Assembly: GCA_024291935.2 (NCBI GenBank)
Contig: CM044306.1
Location: 19,663,001 to 19,727,000, forward strand
DNA length: 64,000 nucleotides
Reading direction: 5' to 3'
Source: Okapia johnstoni
Taxonomy: Eukaryota; Chordata; Mammalia; Artiodactyla; Giraffidae
The notes beneath the pieces are model-generated. The model was not told where the DNA came from. It did no database searches and worked only from the letters and a program-made list of their open reading frames with translations. Below are positions 1-11,700 of this stretch, in pieces (position 1 is the first letter of the stretch; each line of letters opens with the position of its first letter). A program made the position numbers and the translations under genes.

Positions 1-879
1 TTGACTGGCAGCTGAGTGGAGTGACAGATGCCACGGCCAGATTGCCCTCAGTTCCAGTGTTAACCAGCTCTCTTCCTTTTCCAGTCCTATGCCTTTGACA
101 TCTCATCCTTCAGTCCCTTGGCTGTAAGGGCAACTTGAACAAGCTTCAGCCGTTTCTCAGACTCCAGGCAGGACTTGAAAGGATTTGACCCTGGAATTGT
201 TCCTGATGCAGCCTTGTTTGGTTCTTGCTGCCGCCATGCTGGATTCCAAAGATCCACTCTTTCCTTGGCTGGTCTCACAGGGTCAGGCCCATTGGTCAAA
301 GCTCATCGTGTATTTGGTGGGGAGGTTCACAGTGAAGGAGGGACTCTGCTTTGGGTGTTGGACCTGGAGGCAAAAAATAAGCATTCAGTCTAAAAGCACT
401 AAGTGCCCATTGTTTAGGCAGCTGTTAATCAACCATGTTTATATGAAAATAAGTCCTTTTCATGAGGCAGTTGTGTGGGAATAGCTAATTCTGGCCTGAT
501 GCTGTGCAGTGTGAGGTTAAAAACATGGTAACTTGTCACAACACAATTCTTCTTGTTCTTTCTGCTGTGGGCTGACTCTACATTACTCGCTTTGTTTGCT
601 CTAGAATGGAATCTACTCACCATTTACTAAAATGAAATGCATTTCTTGGGGGAGGCAAAGTCCAGTTCACTAGGTCGTGCATCTTAAAGGGAAAGAAGCC
701 CTGCTCTCTCTGTGACTAATTGTTAGGAGTGTCATTTGGCTCATTTAAATCCAGATTGCCTGTCTAGAGTTGGATTGTATACGCTGGGGCTATTTTGTGT
801 CTTAGTAGAAAGAAATTCATATTCACTGTTCTTAGCATTACAGGTTAATTTTTAAAGTCTTGGGCAATAGGTAGAGGTG

Positions 880-1060
880 AGTATTAGAGCTCAGTATAGT
901 AGATAGGGTATAGCTCAGCTTTGGGATCTGACAGGTGTAGGTCAACACCCTGACCTCCAGCCAGTTTTTAACCTCTAAGCCTTAATTTCCTCCTTTGAAA
1001 CATGGAAATAATGAAACTCACCTGATAAGATAATGTATGGAAAGTACCTGGCCTCAGTAA
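880..1060 (+). repeat. MIR SINE fragment
   Basis: Contains the MIR core and tail pattern: a gap-filled 'gggatctgacaggtg' head, the AACCTCTAAGCCTTAATTTCC motif region and a gtggaaagtacctggcc-like end. Old mammalian-wide SINE, diverged. Confidence 0.55.
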
Positions 1061-1436
1061 TGATTACTGATTTTCCACAGAAGTCATCTTTTGAATTTTG
1101 GATAGAAAGCCAGTGCTGAACTTATGGCCACCTCCTCTTTCAGGAAAGAAAGGGCACCTCTCTGTAGCCCTCCAGATTGTTCCATCTTTGACTAACAAGC
1201 TTTCTACACTGACACAACATGTATCTGAGTGCCCAGCTGCCTTTAGTTTTCCTCAGGAATTTGTGTGGTCTTAGCCACTGGCTGACTGAAGAGAAGGCTA
1301 GGTCTTCTCGGGTACAGTTTGGGCCTAATGCTTCTTTTGCATTTTCTCCTCTCATTTCTTCACAGTGGTTTGACTCAACTTCTGACATCCAGTGTTGGAG
1401 AAGTCCTTTCTTCAGTCTTTTGGCATGTCTGCTCTT

Positions 1437-1592
1437 TTTTTTTTTTTTTTAATATTTATTTTTATTTATTTATTTGGCTGCACAAGGTCTTAGTTGTGGC
1501 ATGTGGGATATAGTTCCCCAACCAGGGATCAAACCCAGGGCCCCAGCACTGAGAAATCAGAGTCCTGGCCACTGGACCACCAGGGGAGTCCC
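1437..1592 (-). repeat. CHR-type tRNA-Glu SINE, reverse
   Basis: Poly(T) start followed by 'ggctgcacaaggtcttagttgtggc' and 'ccaaccagggatcaaaccc', ending 'ccaccaggggagtcc', the reverse of the CHR consensus. Flanked by a perfect 16-bp target-site duplication TGGCATGTCTGCTCTT at 1421-1436 and 1593-1608, so the insertion is well defined. Confidence 0.9.
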
Positions 1593-1839
1593 TGGCATGT
1601 CTGCTCTTAAAGGATAGGCTCTTCATCATTTTTATAGTGCTTGGCTTAATTTACAGTTACAGTATGGTGTTCACCATGTAGAAAGATTGTTCTTGGTCTT
1701 ATAAGTCTTGCACTTGGGGGATCCTCCTTGAGAAGTTTGAATAGCAGATGGCCTCTTTACAGCATTGTGACAATTGGTATAATAAAATTATTCAAATCTA
1801 TCACAGATCAAATCTGTCAACATTTATAGGTCATTTTCC

Positions 1840-1940
1840 TTTTCTTTTTTTTTTTTTCATAGTTCCCCGACCAGGGATCAAACCTGGGCCCCTGCAGTGA
1901 AAGCGCCAAATCCTAACCACTGGACTACCAAGAAAGTCCC
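1840..1940 (-). repeat. CHR-type SINE, reverse, short
   Basis: Poly(T), then 'ttccccgaccagggatcaaacc' and 'ccactggactacc', ending in an agtcccc border. Imperfect flanking CATTTTCC/CATTTTGCC duplication. Confidence 0.8.
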
Positions 1941-3295
1941 CCATTTTGCCTCTCCTTTCTGATAGCAGACCTTTCATGTTAGTGAGACTTGCCAGGGCAG
2001 TGATGGAGAAAAGTGGAAAGGGAGATCGCCTCAATAAAAGGTGGCTTTACCAGTTTATAGTTTAAAATACATGAGTAAATACAGTCACAGATCTCCCCAG
2101 TGCCACAGTGCATAGAATCAAGCTGTAAACTTCTTGTACCATCACCAAGGTTAAGGACTGTACTTTCATCTCCACTTTATGCAGCCCTTGAACTGGGCTC
2201 TTAGCGTGTGTTAAGGAAAGAAAAAGAAAAAAAGAAATTACTCTTCCTTATAACAGAAATGCCCAGATATTTAGTTATGTTACAGTAATCATTTTGGTAA
2301 AGAATTATTGTTGTCATTCAGGTTGGTCATTAGGGTGATTCATTAGAGTGATTTTGGGTATCTCTGATATAGGTTACAAGTTTGTTCTTTGAGACATTGT
2401 TGGTCATATCTGATTTGATTTTAGTTCTTTGGTCAAGATTATAATTCCCCATTATATATCATTGTTTCTTTTTGAAAGTATAGTTTGTCTCATGGGACAG
2501 CTTCAAAAAGTGGATCTTGGAGTAGGGCAGAATTTTTGATATTACCCATTGGGTGGTTATGCAAGGTACTAGAGGGATGATCAAGGGAGCAATAAGCATC
2601 CACATAGATGTGACAGACAGACAGACTTATGACTCTGGCAGCTGATATTTTGTATGTCTCTGTTACCCAAGTTCTTGGTGTCTCCTGTCACTCAGCTCTG
2701 TCCTCCATCTTAAACACCAATATGCTCTGCTTTTAACGTCTTTGTCACCTGCTTTTGCTCTGTTTGTCCTTCCAATGACCAATGCATGAGCCCAGTTTTC
2801 GAAAGAATAAATCATCAAAATTCCAAGGATACGACTCATTTCACATTGAGAAATCAGTTGCCCCTGAAAGGAATTACCTATAACTGATTTTGTCAGTTTG
2901 CTAAAGAGGCAGAAGTTGTGACACAGTGGAAAGGAAATAAATATAAAAATTTTGTCTCTGTGAGAGGGAGTCTGTAAATTGGTGTCTGTCCTAAGGGAAT
3001 GATTAAAAGGTAGGGATAGTGAGAGGGAGGTCAGGCAGCATGAGAGAGTTTTCTTGATTTAGTTTGAATGTATCTAAGTGACAAAAAAATACAGCATCTG
3101 AAAAACTCGGATTCTTTCATTAGCACCTCTTTTTGGTCCATCAGCCTGTCAAACAAATCTATAAATTCCTTCAAGTATCACATTAACTTTCAGCTCAATG
3201 TGCCAGGGACTCTAGACCAAAAGATTGCTCCCATGAGATTACAGCGGTCATTCCCTGGGTATAGTAACATGATTCTCTTTCTCTTTCCTTTTCAG

Positions 3296-3384
3296 AGAAG
3301 CAGAGTCTTTCAAGGAACAAGGAAATGCCTACTATGCCAAGAAAGATTACAATGAAGCTTATAACTATTATACAAAAGCCATAG
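3296..3384 (+). CDS. DNAJC7: DNAJC7 exon 2
   Basis: Encodes residues 27-55, most of TPR1, including the segment [16 protein letters not shown]. The acceptor is TTTTCAG at 3289-3295 and the donor GTGAGA at 3385. The exon begins with the third base of codon 26 and ends with the first base of codon 56 (Asp), so both ends are split codons. Confidence 0.95.
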
Positions 3385-5721
3385 GTGAGAAGGAATATGC
3401 TGGAAAATAATTTGCCAAATGCTGTTATAAATAGCTCCTCTGTAAGAAGTAATCTTTCTGCTTAGTGGGTTGATAACTGCTAACTGTGTGAACTGTTTTG
3501 GGTTTAATGACCTGAAAGAATAACTTTTTCTGGTTCAAGCAGGTGGTTTTACATTTGGCAAATTAAAGGCAGTTCGAGAAATTCTAGATAATATGGCAGA
3601 GGGATATCCACCTTAATCCTCTCAGCCATTGCCAATTCATTTACTGTCTTAGAAAATGACCTTTGTAGATTTTTTAATTAATTAATTTTAATTGGAGACT
3701 AATTACTTTACAATTTTGTGGTGGTTTTTGCCATACATTGACATGAATCAGCCATGGGTGTACATGTGTCCCCCATCCCGAACCCCCCTCCCACCTCTTT
3801 CCCCATCCCATCCCTCTGGGTTGTCCCGGTGTACTGGCTTTGCCCTGTTTCATGCATCGAACTTGGACTGGTGATCTGTTTCACACTGAGGAAACCAGAA
3901 TTGAAAGAGACCTTTGTAGATATTAACGACTCTTAGTTACACGCTCAGTTTGCAGTATTTTAGTCTCATATCAGCATTTTTCTTACCTAACTTGCTCCAT
4001 CTGCACCTACAACTCAACAAATGCAAATTCATTTTTGTATCTTATTACATAAAATACAAATCATTAAGATAAATGTGTTAACCCCTCACTCCTAAAAGAT
4101 AATCAGTACACTTTAAAGCTAAGTGTAAATTATTTCTAAATAACTTTTATTTGTAAATTGATTTCACCATTGCTACTGTCCATTGCACAAGTAGTCAAAA
4201 ATTTGGCGATGGCCTTTAAAGAGAGCATGCCAACATTCCTGCTATAGTTTGGTTGTCTTGATATAGTTCTGAGGGTGTCAGTGCCCCTGAGTTTTCAAAG
4301 CATGACCGACGCTAAACTTTGTTTCACATTCTTCTGCCTTTCCTGTAGATATGTGTCCTAAAAATGCTAGCTATTATGGGAATCGAGCCGCCACCTTGAT
4401 GATGCTGGGAAAGTTCCGGGAAGCTCTCGGGGATGCACAGCAGTCAGTGAGGTTGGATGACAGTTTCGTCCGGGTATGTAATAGGGCTGTTTCAGGGGTA
4501 CTAAGTTGCTTATACTTGAGTTCCTATAGCCCAGGGTTTCTCAGATTTGACATTATTAACATTTTGTGCCAGATAGTTCTTTATTGTGGGGGGCTGTCCT
4601 GTGCATTGTAGGATATTTTCGCCAGATCCCTGCTTTCCCAGTTGTGACAAGCAACAACATATCTAGCACTGCTGAATGTGCCATAGAAGGCAGAATCACC
4701 CCTGGCTGATAACTGCTGCTTTGGCTCTTTTCACCCCTTGTTGGTTTTGTGTGGGTGTTCCTGCTGTTGATGGCCCTCTGCTTGGCCAGTCATGTTCCTT
4801 TTCTTCCCCGTTTGTGTTTCTCCTAGGGACATCTACGAGAAGGCAAATGCCACCTATCTCTAGGGAATGCCATGGCAGCGTGTCGTAGTTTCCAGAGAGC
4901 CCTAGAACTGGATCACAAAAATGCTCAGGCCCAGCAGGAGGTATGAGCTTGACCCTGTCTGTATCAGAGGAAACACGGTGGCGTATTTGGGAGGAACAGT
5001 GACTTGAAAATCAGAACCGAGATCCTGTCTCACTTCTGCCATCAGCCACACCTGGGTGACTGTGCACAAGTCTCATAGTCTCTCTGAGCCTTAGCTTCCT
5101 TATCTGTAAAAGAGGTTTTGAATATGATTTACAGCTTTGGAAAATCTATAAAATTTAGAGAGTTTCTGAGTTGGCGGGAGTGGGGCGTGGGCAGATGCAT
5201 CAAGGAACTGATTTGAGTGAGGTTAAAAAATTTGTGTGAATTCAGATCCTAATTAAATTGTTAGCAGCTAAAACATGTTTTAATTCCATTTTCTTATGTA
5301 CCTTGTTTACTGTTGGATACGTTTTAGTGAGAATCTCACTAAACCCCTGACAGTGCCTCTTATTTTACATACATCTTGTCATGGTTCTTGTGTTTCTGAC
5401 TTTTAAGTTCAAACTGAGGGTGAAGGTTGGGCCTTAACCTTTCTGTTAAGAAGTCTTGGCTACATCTTTGCCAATATGACTTGTGAAAAGTCTGTAGTTC
5501 TGATTTTCTTTAAATAGATGCATCAAGGCCCTGTTGGGTTTTGTGGTTGTGGAATCTACAGCTTCATTAAAACTCTCTTATATGATTTTTCTGATATAGT
5601 TCAAGAATGCGAATGCAGTCATAGAATATGAGAAAATAGCAGAAACGGATTTTGAGAAGCGGGATTTTCGGAAGGTAAACTACAACTATGTAGAAATCTC
5701 ATCTACACTTCTCTCACAAAG

Positions 5722-5767
<46 letters not shown>

Positions 5768-8700
5768 TAACTAGAGGAGTAGTATGGTACAGAAGATCTA
5801 AAACAGTAAATTTTCCCTTTAATTTGGCATTGACCATTTCTTTCCCTCTTTTTTTCTTAAAGACTTAATTTTTTTAAGAACCGTTTTAGGTTCACAGCCA
5901 AATTGACAGGAAAGTACAGAGATTTCCCATAGTCCTCCTGAGGCCCCACACTTGTATATTCTCCCTCCTTATCCACATTCCCCAAAGGGGAATTCCAGAG
6001 ATATATTTGTTACAATGTGTTTTGGGCAGTTATGAATAAAGCTGCTCTAGACATCTGTGTGCAGGTTTCTGTGTGGCTTTAAATTTCACCACCTTTGGGT
6101 TGATACCAAGAAGTGCAATTACTAGATCCTGTAGTGAAAATTGTCTCCTATCAAACTGTCTTCAAAAGTGGCCTGTATCCTTCTGCATTCCCACCAGCAA
6201 GGAATGAGAGCTCCTGTTGCTCCATATCAACAGAGTTAAAAAAAACTTTTTTTTGTTGAAGTGTTTCTTTTTTAATTATATTTCACTTTGTAATAAAAAG
6301 CAGTACAAGTCTGTTACTTTAGTTCATTCCTATTTCTGATAGGAGGTAGTAGCCTAAAAGTGTGTTAGTAAAGGAAAAGCCAGTTGGAATTAAATATTGT
6401 TTGGATTACATGTTTTTATTAGAATAATGAGAGCTAGCTTTAAAACCTGTGAGCTGAACACAGCTATAAATAAAAAGTAGAGACCCTTTTTACGTTTTTG
6501 AATAGTGTTTATAGCCTGTCGTCACTACCCTTTTGATGTTAAGCGTTTCCATGAAACTGTCCTTTATAGAGCTGTATGATAGTTCATGAAAAATGTACTT
6601 GGCAAAGGGATTGACCTGTGTGAAACATGGGAAAGGTATCTGAGTTGCAGGTAACTTTCTAGGTCTTGTTTGTAGTGGTTATCCCTCCTCTGAGCAAGGG
6701 AACTTGGAAGCAGCTTTCACTAGTTTCAAATGGATGTAAATGGCCCTGAAAAGGGTTAAAAGTCACTGATAAGGATCGGTTTTCAGGATCACTTAAAAGA
6801 AGTTTGTATGATCCAAGAGCTAGAGTTGTCAATTCATATGTGGGAATTTGCTCCGTACTTTCTGTAGCAGGTCCTCAAATGCTTGATGAAAGGGTACAGT
6901 TAAGAATCATTCTTAAGTCACAGACTGATGGTCTTTTTATTTGGTAATATCTGATTAGCCTATAGATTCCCAGCATTAACTTATTAGCATCCTTCTTCTG
7001 TCCATTGGTTTTAGTAACCACAGTGTCTTTGTAGTGTGATTTGTACTGTGTGTGTGTGTGTGTGTTTGGAAAGCAGTTCTGCCTCCTGTCACGTTTTCTG
7101 AGGTTTACATAAGCAAAAGCTTTGTCTTAAAAGGCGGTCTTTCGGGTTTCTTCTCTTTCTTGCCCATCCTGGAGCCAGAGTCCCCAGTTTGTGACAGAAT
7201 CCTCTGTTTGTGACATCCCAGCCCCCCCCCCCCCCCCCACTGTAGTTCATGGTGATGTCACAAATGAAGAATTATGATCCTGGCAGGGGAAACAGATGAA
7301 CTTGTAAGAAACAAAGATCTTCTTTGCCTGCAGCTGTCCATAGTCCTGCGGAGGTGGGGGTGGGAAGTGAAGCCCTGAGGCTCCAACTGACACTCCCCAC
7401 CAGGAGCCGAACCATCTCGGTACAGAACCTAGCAAAGGCAGCAGGGTGTGACTGCTTACATTTGACTGACTGCTCTCCCCTAATTCTTCTTCTGTTTAAG
7501 GAGGGGAAAATTAGCACCATGACTCCCCTACTCAATGCCTGCATTTTCCTATGGTCCTTAGAATTTCCAGGGTATAACCTGTGCCATTCAAGGAGAGGCG
7601 TCCCCACTGTTGACACTGCAGAAAAGTCTTTCAGGTGCAACAGCTCATGGTGTTTACTTAGTCTCCCTTACTTTTAAATTTAAATATTTGAATACATGCT
7701 ATTCTTGGTTCAGAAGCTGGAAAGTACAAACAGTGATAAGTGTTTCCCCAAATTTGTCTTCCATCTGTCTATTTCTCACTCCCGGGGTAAGCACTGTTCT
7801 TGTTCTATTTTCTGCTACAGTTTTGGTCTACATAAATAAACAAATACAGATTTTGGCCGTGCTGTGTGGCTTGCAGGATCTTAGTTCCCCAACCAGGGAG
7901 TGAACCTGGCCCCTGGAAGAGAAAGTGCCAAGTCCTAACCACTGGATCACCAGGGAATTCCCAACAAATACAAATACAGATTCTTCATTTTTTTTTTCTT
8001 TTTTTCTCTTTTGAATGAAAGGTAATAATGCTATGCAAAGTTCTATACCTTGCCCTTTTTTTATTTTTTAATAGGCCTTGAGTCTTTCCATATTAGTATG
8101 GAGAGCTTCATTCTACGTTAGATCTACATATTGTTCTATGAATGTTTACATTACCTAACGAGTCTCCTGTTGATGGAATATGAGTTATTTCTAAGTTTTC
8201 AAACGTCATCACTTCTTGATCCCGATGACCAGATTCTTAGAGGGAGTAGGTGTCCCTGAACTCCAGATTTCTCTGTTGGATCAGTTTATTCCTAGGAGAA
8301 TATGATTCAAGAAGTATCTCCCAGGAATAGCAGATAAACAAAAAGCGAAAGCTCAGAGAACAAACTGAGAAAAAAGATGGGAATATATGGAGAGTCTTTA
8401 TGAATCTGAAAGACTGAAAAAAATCCCAGCTGTGTGTGCGTGTGTAACTTACATTTTGGTTAGTATAGTGACGTGTTAAGTATAGTCTAGGACCACTGAA
8501 AATGAACTAATATATCGGATATTCTGTTCTAAAGTGGAAGAGTGGCCACCAGGGCAGTCAGTGAGATGTGAGGCTCACGCCACAGGAAGGAGGGAACTGT
8601 GAGTGGTGTCAGTAGCATAGGGAGCAGTGACTCTTTATCAGGTTCTTTTTTGTTGTTCCTTGTCTTTCTTACTAGACTAAACATGATGAATTATGCAAGG

Positions 8701-11700
8701 TAGCAAATAATAGTATTTCTACTAGAAGAATGAGAGTTTTTTGTTTGTTTATTTTTGGCTGCGCTGGGTCTTTGTTACGCCACGAGAGCTTTCTCTAGTT
8801 GCAGTGAGTGGGGCCTGTTGTCTAGTTATGGTGTGTGGTCTTCTCATTGTGGTGGCTTCTGCTGTTGCAGAGCATGGGCTCTAGAGAGTGGAAATTCAGT
8901 AGTTGCAGTTGCAGTGCAGGTCTCGGTTGCCCCGCTGCATGTGGATTCTTCCTAGGCCAGGGATCTAACCTGGGTCCCCTGCATTGGCAGGTGGATTCTT
9001 AACCACTGGACCACCAGGGAAGTCCAAGAATGAGAGTTTTGATCACAGTCACTATTGATTGGATTCCCTGTGGAGGCACCTTAGCATGGTGATTAGGGTT
9101 ATAGGCTCTGGATCTTCGTGTCTAAGATCAAATTCTATTCTTATCACTTACTAGCTTTGGCGACCTTGAACAAGTTACTTTAATCTCTCTAGTGTTTTCA
9201 TCAGTCAAGAAGGGTAATAGGGACTTCCTAGTGGTCCAATGGTTAAGATTCTGCCTCCCAACGCAGGAGATACAAGTTTGACCCTGTCAGAGAACTAAGA
9301 TCCCACATGCTGCGGGGCAACTAAACCTGGGTGTCACATCTAGAGACAGTCATGTGCCATAGCGAAGAGCCTGTGTGCCGCAATGAAGACCCGACCCAGT
9401 CAGAAAAATTAATTAAAAAATAATAAAGCCAGAAAAAATAAAAATCAGGGTAGTAATATACCTTTCTAAATAAAATTGGTGCGAGCCTTAAATGAGTTAG
9501 TGTACAGAGGACTCAGTGTTTGCTGGGTCGGCTGCTCTCCTCATTTCAGTGGTTTAATCCGGTGATTGAGGAGTGTTCTCAAACCTCTGGCATTACTTTT
9601 CCCTTGAATCTCTCTGTTACCTGTGACCAGACTAAAGTGAAGACATTTCTGGAGTTCAGGATGAAGAACCTCATTTGCTTTCTTCTTCCCCATAGGTTGT
9701 TTTTTGCATGGACCGTGCCCTAGAATACGCCCCTGCCTGCCATCGCTTCAAAATCCTCAAAGCAGAATGTTTAGCAATGCTGGGTCGTTACCCAGAAGCA
9801 CAGTCTGTGGCCAGGTATGAAGTCAAGCATGCCAGATAGCACTGAACAAATGCTGTCCAGCAGCTCTCCACATCGGGAGTTACGTATGGTCCTATAGATA
9901 GGGTGATCAGAGCTTCCTGGGACTTAAAGCCAAAGGTTAGACCAGGTCTGAAAACCTAAGGGTTTTACAGAGTTCAGTAGGTGCTTGACCCGTATGTGAA
10001 AGAACAGATGTATGAATTTTTTAAGTGTTCTTTTGTTTCTACTCAAGGGGTTTGCCAACTGTAAAGGACCAGTTAGTAAATATTTTAGGCTTTGCAGGCT
10101 GTGTGGTCTCTGTTAACAATTCAACTCTGTCACTACAGTGTCAAAGCAGCCATAGATAATAGATAAACGAATAGTATGGCTGGATTTCAAGGAAATGTTA
10201 TTTACAAAATCCAGCAGCAAGTGGGATTTGGTCCTGTGGTCTGTATCTGCTAACCCTGTTCTAATAAAGATTGTGAGACACAGTGTATAAGGGGGGCTGC
10301 ATGCAGGTGATTTGGGAGGAGTTCTTGGGAATCTGCCTTTGGATACTTTCCAGATTAGACACATGGTCAAGATAAAAAATGGCCCAATGATAGTAACGGT
10401 AGGGGAAATCCAGACCACGGCTGAATGTGCCCCCTTTCTGGCTGTTGCAGTGACATTTTACGGATGGATTCCACCAATGCCGATGCTCTGTATGTACGAG
10501 GTCTTTGCCTTTATTATGAAGATTGTATTGAGAAGGCGGTTCAGTTTTTTGTACAGGCTCTCAGGATGGCTCCTGACCATGAGAAGGCCTGCGTTGCTTG
10601 CAGAGTAAGTTCTAGGTACCAGATCTGGGCAGGAAAGAAAGCTTCCTTGTTACACCTTTAAGACAGGGCGAAAGGTTTCTGCCCGTCACAGGGAATGTGA
10701 TAGCACTTCTGCCCACCTTGCCAGGATGCTTGGTTCTTTCATTAGATTTTATTTCAGGACAACTTTATATTTGCCTGAAGGTAAAGACGATCATTTAGAG
10801 TGAGATCCTTTTAATATCTCAGTGTTTTTTCTTTTTTTTCTTCCTTCAGTGAAGAAAAGATAGTAATGCTTATCCTGGGGAGTAGAGGTAAACTCTGGGA
10901 AACGCAGGTCTCACTGGTATTGTTTTGTAAATCTCGGTCTCTCCCGTCCACTCTGTAGCAAGCACCAATGAGCAACAAATAGCCCAGGTGGTGGGGTTGG
11001 GCAGGGTAGAGGGCCATCCTGGGATAAGAAACAGAAAATAGACTCTGGACTCTCTCTGCAGTGGTCTGAGGGTTTCTGGATGTGAACTGAAACTCCCCTT
11101 GCTTTTCTCTGTAGAATGCCAAAGCACTGAAAGCAAAGAAAGAAGATGGGAATAAAGCATTTAAAGAAGGAAATTACAAGCTAGCATATGAACTGTACAC
11201 AGAAGCCCTGGGGATAGACCCCAACAATATAAAAACAAATGCTAAACTCTACTGTAATCGGGGTACGGTTAATTCCAAGGTAAGCACTTGGTCTGCGACT
11301 TGGGGCCTATGTTTTTAAGGGCCAGCAAAAAGGTTGGGAACTTTGCCCAGTGAGGGTAAACCAGATGAGAAGAGAAAAGGTTAATGTGTTCAGCTTGTGA
11401 GGAACTTCCTTCTGAGAGGCAAGCTTTTATTTTTTCTGTGGAATTTAGGGACACCTGAGGGACAGTTTAGGAGGATATTCCCACCTGTTCTTCAAGATTC
11501 TTTCTTCCAGTAAAAAAAAAATGGCTAAGGAAAAAAAAGAGAATGACTAAAGGCGTTGAAAAACTTTTTAAAGCAAGTATTGCTTCTTTTTGCCTAACCA
11601 AGTGATTCTTTTTTAGGAGGGATTTGGAGGACATGAGAATATGAGGCAGGCTTAGTTTTTTCTCCAGGTTACCCTGCCCATTGGAAAATACCCTGAGTGC

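Larger units (their letters stand above)
1..3295 (+). other. DNAJC7: DNAJC7 intron 1 (3' part)
   Basis: No coding sequence seen. The stretch holds a MIR-like fragment (about 880-1060), two reverse-strand CHR SINEs (1437-1592 and about 1840-1940) and an A-rich run near 2213-2240. The rest is AT-rich unique intron that I do not recognise. Confidence 0.7.

Noticed and set aside
7222..7238. A C17 run as a functional i-motif.
   Set aside because: A single homopolymer run in an intron is more simply a slippage tract, and its length may be a sequencing artefact.
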